From: an uncultured Lachnospiraceae bacterium
Lineage (GTDB): Bacteria; Bacillota; Clostridia; Lachnospirales; Lachnospiraceae
Assembly: GCA_910578845.1 (NCBI GenBank)
Contig: CAJTSL010000091.1
Coordinates: 1-8,468 of the forward strand
DNA: 8,468 nt
Reading direction: 5' to 3'
Positions 5,928 through 8,468 of the stretch are shown piece by piece (the first letter of the stretch is position 1; every line of letters starts with the position of its first letter). The notes under the pieces are model-generated. The model worked only from the letters and a program-made list of their open reading frames with translations. It was not told the DNA's origin and made no database searches. Position numbers and translations under genes: made by a program.

Positions 5928-6277
5928 AAATTCTGGTATTAAACTTTATCATGCCATTTGTGATACTTTTAGTGGGCAGTATGTTTAAGAAGCATCCCGT
6001 ATCGGATATGAGTAGCCAGAATGGCTATAATACGCCTGCTTCGAGGAAGTCGCAGGCGCGTTGGGACTATGCGCAGGAAATTGCACCGGATATTTTCATT
6101 TCTTTGGGGAAGACTTTAGGGATAATAGAGGCAGTTTGTTGTTTCATTTTATTATTTTTCGAGGTGTCTCCTACAAATTCGGTGATGATAGGGAATGGCA
6201 TAGGCGTCGCGTTCTTAATTTATGGGTTCTATGACATAGATAGCAGGATTGAGAAAAAGTTTGCGGATGATGAATAA
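5924..6277 (+). CDS. SdpI-family membrane protein
   Basis: The 117-residue product has three hydrophobic helices: about residues 3-20, 56-80 (ending CCFILLFFEV) and 86-104. Between helices one and two lies NGYNTPASRKSQARWDYAQE (33-52), which matches the conserved G-Y-x-T-x-x-S and W-x-x-A pattern of the SdpI/YhfL family. Bacillus SdpI gives immunity to the SdpC toxin, but most family members, especially short ones, have no proven role. AAGGAG (5913-5918) is 5 bases before ATG 5924. In Firmicutes sdpI-like genes often follow a small ArsR-type repressor; none is present here, only the mini-ORF overlapping its start. It lies 44 bases after DUF2284 and 91 bases before the bile salt hydrolase. Confidence 0.72.
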   Translation: MKILVLNFIMPFVILLVGSMFKKHPVSDMSSQNGYNTPASRKSQARWDYAQEIAPDIFISLGKTLGIIEAVCCFILLFFEVSPTNSVMIGNGIGVAFLIYGFYDIDSRIEKKFADDE

Positions 6278-6337
6278 TGTCTATTGGCGCTTGAATGCTA
6301 AGAATCACCTATAAGAATGATGCTGGGAAAGGAAAAT

Positions 6338-6391
6338 ATGATAATTCGAAAATCATACGGGTCAGGTTATGTGTACGGCAGCAACATATAA
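6338..6391 (+). other. 17-codon upstream ORF overlapping the hydrolase start
   Basis: ATG 6338 has a clear Shine-Dalgarno sequence (AAAGGA, 6328-6333), 4 bases upstream of the ATG, and reads MIIRKSYGSGYVYGSNI to TAA 6389-6391. It overlaps the first 23 bases of the bile salt hydrolase gene in another frame. The hydrolase ATG at 6369 has only a poor AGG 2 bases before it, so translation of the short ORF could bring ribosomes to the hydrolase start or limit access to it. The peptide itself shows no recognisable function. Confidence 0.35.
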
Positions 6392-7343
6392 AACAAAGGA
6401 CTTTTATTTCGGGCGGACATTGGATAACGGGTTTTCTTATGGCGAGAAGGTATTGTTCACACCTAGAAATTACCCATTGCATTTCAGGGCAAAAGGGACG
6501 ATAGCGGAACATTATGCTATGATTGGCATGGCGTGTGCCATAGAAGACTATCCGCTTTATTATGAAGCGGTGAATGAAAAGGGACTGTGCATGGCAGGGT
6601 TAAACTTCGTTGGGAATGCGGTTGCACGAGAGGAAGAAGAAGAAAAAGATAACATCGCCCAGTTCGAACTGATTCCCTGGATGCTGAGTCAATGCCTTGA
6701 TGTGAAGGAAGCAAGATCTCTTTTAAAGAAAATAAACTTATGGGATGTTCCTTATAGTGAAAGCCTGCCTCTTGCGCAGCTCCACTGGATGATTGCAGAC
6801 AAGGAGGAATCCATTACAGTAGAATTTGTAGAGGAAGGGTTACGGGTCTATGACAATCCGGTGGGGGTGTTGGCTAATAATCCGCCTTTTGACAAGCAGA
6901 TGGCTGCTTTGCATAATTACATGCATTTATCGGCTAAGGCGCCCGAGAACAAATTCGCGGCAGGACTTGATCTAGTGCCGTATAGTCTCGGTATGGGAGC
7001 AATTGGCCTTCCGGGCGATTTATCTTCCCAGTCCAGGTTTGTCAGGGCAGCGTTTGTGAAGATGAATTCTTGCTCGGGGGAGAGCGAAGCAGAAAGCGTC
7101 AGTCAGTTTTTTCATATCCTGAATGCGGTAGATCAGCAGAGAGGGTGTTGTGAATTAGAGGATGGCGGATACGAGACTACGATTTATACTTGTTGTTGTA
7201 ATGCTGACCAGGGGATTTATTATTATACTTGTTATGATAATCATCAGATCACCGGCGTGGATATGCATAGAGAGGATATGAACGGCGGGGAGCTGATATG
7301 GTATCCGCTGATACAAGAAGAGCAGATTAGATGGCAGAATTAA
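6369..7343 (+). CDS. cbh: Choloylglycine hydrolase family protein (bile salt hydrolase)
   Basis: The 324-residue product is an Ntn-type amide hydrolase. It begins MCTAATY, so Cys2 becomes the N-terminal nucleophile after Met removal, which fixes the start at 6369. FYFGRTLD (12-19) gives R16 and D19, GLCMAGLNF (72-80) gives N79, VLANNPPFDKQ (167-177) gives N170/N171, and GDLSSQSRFVRAAF (216-229) gives R223. These match the catalytic and oxyanion residues of bile salt hydrolases. FFHILNAV (247-254), then IYYYTCYDNHQITGVDM (283-299), closely follow the pattern I recall for the Clostridium perfringens enzyme. It should release glycine or taurine from conjugated bile acids in the cytoplasm. Penicillin V acylase activity is the main alternative. 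No signal peptide is seen. The gene has a weak ribosome binding site, follows the SdpI-like gene by 91 bases, and ends in a strong terminator. Confidence 0.9.
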   Translation: MCTAATYKTKDFYFGRTLDNGFSYGEKVLFTPRNYPLHFRAKGTIAEHYAMIGMACAIEDYPLYYEAVNEKGLCMAGLNFVGNAVAREEEEEKDNIAQFELIPWMLSQCLDVKEARSLLKKINLWDVPYSESLPLAQLHWMIADKEESITVEFVEEGLRVYDNPVGVLANNPPFDKQMAALHNYMHLSAKAPENKFAAGLDLVPYSLGMGAIGLPGDLSSQSRFVRAAFVKMNSCSGESEAESVSQFFHILNAVDQQRGCCELEDGGYETTIYTCCCNADQGIYYYTCYDNHQITGVDMHREDMNGGELIWYPLIQEEQIRWQN

Positions 7344-7346
7344 AGG

Positions 7347-7391
7347 ATTTCGGGGCATGATGGGAGCAACCCAAATGCCTCGAAATTTTTT
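7347..7391 (+). terminator. Strong rho-independent terminator of the bile salt hydrolase gene
   Basis: A 12-base arm, ATTTCGGGGCAT (7347-7358), pairs with ATGCCTCGAAAT (7375-7386) with one G-U pair. Inside it, TGGG (7361-7364) pairs with CCCA (7370-7373) around a 5-base loop. A run of six T (7386-7391) follows. It ends the preceding transcript 3 bases after the stop codon. Confidence 0.9.
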
Positions 7392-7403
7392 GTGCTTTTT
7401 ATG

Positions 7404-7436
7404 CTAATTTCATTTTAATTTTGTGTTAATTTAGTG
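7404..7436 (+). repeat. Three 11-bp-spaced direct repeats, operator-like
   Basis: CTAATTTCATT, TTAATTTTGTG and TTAATTTAGTG stand head to tail at 7404-7414, 7415-7425 and 7426-7436. The shared core is [CT]TAATTT, repeated with exact 11-base spacing, one helical turn. Such direct repeats are typical binding sites for PhoB/OmpR-type response regulators, which bind as tandem protomers. No -35/-10 pair clearly follows at once. The nearest good promoter is at 7595. Low base complexity makes chance possible. Confidence 0.4.
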
Positions 7437-7530
7437 TAGCGATTGTGGGAGCGGGAGATGTTTCGTAGAAGAGGGAAAATAGCATGAGATGGCAAAGGAC
7501 CTGAAAATAGTGTATATTTTGGAGGGTTTT

Positions 7531-7620
7531 ATGGCAACAGAAAGTTGGGAATGCCGTTTGCGAATAATCGGTATCAATATGCGAAGTATGTTAATTGACG
7601 CAATAATTTTGATGAAGTAA
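7531..7620 (+). CDS. Small ORF of 29 codons with a strong ribosome binding site (hypothetical)
   Basis: GGAGGG (7521-7526) lies 4 bases before ATG 7531, and the frame reads MATESWECRLRIIGINM and on to TAA 7618-7620. The peptide has a charged N-terminal half and a short hydrophobic end (LIDAIIL) before a final Lys. No family is recognised. A TATATT at 7513-7518 could be a -10 box for it but lacks a good -35. Its 3' end overlaps the lipoprotein promoter, so it may be a leader peptide, a true small protein, or chance. Confidence 0.3.
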   Translation: MATESWECRLRIIGINMRSMLIDAIILMK

Positions 7621-7623
7621 AAT
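7595..7623 (+). promoter_or_regulatory. Sigma-A-type promoter of the lipoprotein gene
   Basis: TTGACG (7595-7600) and TAAAAT (7618-7623) are separated by exactly 17 bases, each one base from consensus. Transcription would begin about 7630, leaving a leader of about 48 bases before the start codon at 7678. Confidence 0.75.
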
Positions 7624-7677
7624 GAGTGTTGTCAAAAAGCAAATGATTAGTAAAAACGGAAAATAGGAGGAAATATT

Positions 7678-8295
7678 ATGAAAAAATGGATAGCAGCGTT
7701 TGCTGCGGGAGTCATGATTCTAGGATGTACAGCATGTGGAAAACAGGGATCAGAGGGAAATACGGAGACAGTAAATGTTTTAGCAAGCGATGTGCAGACG
7801 GAAGATGTGCAGAAAGAAGATGCCGAAACAGAAGCTGCCCAAACAAAAGCTGTCGAAACAGAAGTTGCACAAACAGAAGATGTCCAAACACAAGCTGCTC
7901 AAACGGAGGATGCACAGACAGAAGGCTCACAGGCAGAAATAGAAGCAGAAGAGAAAAATGACAACGCAGATGATCTGGAAGAAAAGGGGACAAACGGTGA
8001 AATTGGAATGTTTGCAGAAAAAATCCAGGCAGCAGTAGCTGGCAAAGATATGGAAGCGCTTGCGGCTTTGTGCAATTATCCTCTTGCCGTAAATGGAGAA
8101 GTGATTGAGGATAAGGAAGCTTTGTTGGAACTGGGAGAGGATGTCATTTTCACGGAAGAAAGGTGTGCAGTGATTGCGGCGGTGGATGTTTCGGCGTTGG
8201 AGGAGTCAATGGCGGGCGTTGTCATGGGAGAAGCTACGCCTAATATTATTTTCAAGTCTGTAGATGGGAACTTGGGGATTACAGGTATAAACTAA
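7678..8295 (+). CDS. Lipoprotein with pentapeptide repeats and an NTF2-like C-terminal domain
   Basis: The 205-residue product begins with a lipoprotein signal, MKKWIAAFAAGVMILGCTAC. The lipidated Cys is C17 (after I-L-G) or C20 (before G-K). Residues 38-87 are ten head-to-tail pentapeptides of the form [DAV]-[AV]-[QE]-T-E, such as DVQTE, AAQTE and DAQTE. This acidic, Thr/Gln-rich linker should hold the C-terminal domain away from the membrane. An acidic stretch follows, then a compact domain at about 108-205 (FAEKIQAAVAGKDMEALAAL at its start, PNIIFKSVDGNLGITGIN at its end) that I associate with NTF2/SnoaL-like lipoproteins of Lachnospiraceae. No catalytic residues are evident, so a binding role is more likely. 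AGGAGG (7665-7670) is 7 bases from the ATG. It is monocistronic, with its own promoter and terminator. Confidence 0.82.
   Translation: MKKWIAAFAAGVMILGCTACGKQGSEGNTETVNVLASDVQTEDVQKEDAETEAAQTKAVETEVAQTEDVQTQAAQTEDAQTEGSQAEIEAEEKNDNADDLEEKGTNGEIGMFAEKIQAAVAGKDMEALAALCNYPLAVNGEVIEDKEALLELGEDVIFTEERCAVIAAVDVSALEESMAGVVMGEATPNIIFKSVDGNLGITGIN
7789..7938 (+). repeat. Ten tandem 15-bp coding repeats
   Basis: Ten in-frame 15-base units run without a break. They encode, in order, DVQTE, DVQKE, DAETE, AAQTK, AVETE, VAQTE, DVQTQ, AAQTE, DAQTE and GSQAE. The third base of many codons differs between copies (CAA/CAG, ACA/ACG, GAA/GAG), so the protein pattern is kept better than the DNA. This implies an old array under selection rather than a fresh slippage product. 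Confidence 0.85.
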
Positions 8296-8373
8296 CGGGA
8301 AACCGGATTGGTAAACAACTTGGGCAGCCACATAAGCCTTAGCAGATTTATCAGAAGAATAGGGAAAGATTTC

Positions 8374-8403
8374 AAAAAGCCGCAACGAGTTTGCGGCTTT
8401 TTT
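8374..8403 (+). terminator. Rho-independent terminator after the lipoprotein gene, possibly bidirectional
   Basis: AAAAAGCCGCAA (8374-8385) pairs perfectly with TTGCGGCTTTTT (8391-8402) over a 5-base loop, followed by another T. The GC core is GCCGCAA/TTGCGGC, and the A-run on the left means it could also stop transcription from the opposite side. Confidence 0.92.
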
Positions 8404-8420
8404 GGTACCATTTTCCAGGG

Positions 8421-8457
8421 TGTTAAGAAGATGTTAAAATATTACCACTAATGTTAA
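8421..8457 (+). promoter_or_regulatory. TGTTAA repeats, possible PhoP/PhoB-type site for the next gene
   Basis: TGTTAA occurs at 8421-8426, 8432-8437 and 8452-8457. The first two are 11 bases apart, so the - strand reads TTAACA-N5-TTAACA, matching the spacing of Firmicute PhoP boxes. The third copy is 20 bases further on. It lies after a terminator at the window edge, so it would control an unseen downstream gene. Confidence 0.35.
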
Positions 8458-8468
8458 AAATATATGAT

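Noticed and set aside
6295..6504. 69-codon frame from TTG 6295 overlapping the bile salt hydrolase
   Set aside because: It starts at TTG without a ribosome binding site and overlaps a gene with a full catalytic set.
7789..7938. Possible CRISPR-like periodic repeat
   Set aside because: The units are 15 bases, contiguous, in frame and without spacers, so this is a protein-coding repeat.
7686..7993. Open frames on both strands across the lipoprotein repeat, including a Cys/Arg-rich one
   Set aside because: They come from reading the 15-bp repeat in other frames; the lipoprotein frame has the signal peptide, ribosome binding site and conserved C-terminal domain.

Overview
The window looks like chromosomal DNA of a gut-associated Clostridia member, most likely Lachnospiraceae. 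The signs are strong AGGAGG-type ribosome binding sites, moderate-to-low GC, sigma-A-like promoters with 17-base spacing, a probable sporulation membrane protein end (SpmA-like), a bile salt hydrolase, and a lipoprotein of a type I associate with Lachnospiraceae. Species cannot be named from the sequence. All convincing genes lie on the + strand. I see no rRNA, tRNA, transposase or CRISPR array.

Layout: (1) 1-125 is the end of a membrane protein whose stop codon sits in the loop of its own terminator. (2) 160-394 is a frameshifted gene remnant. (3) 429-2349 is a promoter followed by an EcsC-family gene and a type I L-asparaginase gene, 40 bases apart. (4) 2350-2667 holds a second probable gene remnant, an inverted repeat and an AT-rich promoter-like stretch. 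(5) 2680-5879 is a tight three-gene cassette: a radical SAM protein with SPASM-like cysteines, a 532-residue HD-domain protein with a full set of candidate metal ligands, and a cysteine-rich DUF2284 protein. The first two genes overlap by 14 bases and the next gap is 10 bases. The cassette is visibly more AT-rich than the flanking asparaginase and hydrolase genes, which suggests an acquired module. (6) 5924-7391 is an SdpI-family membrane protein, then a choloylglycine (bile salt) hydrolase ending in a strong terminator. (7) 7404-7677 is a regulatory interval with an 11-bp-periodic direct repeat, a small ORF with a good ribosome binding site, and a near-consensus promoter. (8) 7678-8403 is a lipoprotein with ten pentapeptide repeats and a strong terminator. 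(9) The last 50 bases carry TGTTAA repeats that probably belong to the control region of the next gene.

The radical SAM/HD/DUF2284 cassette is the best candidate for an undescribed system. Its parts imply a radical-chemistry enzyme, a metal-dependent phosphohydrolase and a metal- or Fe-S-binding accessory protein, translated as a coupled unit. I do not know a named pathway or defence system with this composition, and no substrate can be read from the sequence. The other genes fit ordinary gut-bacterial roles: bile salt deconjugation, asparagine breakdown and envelope functions.
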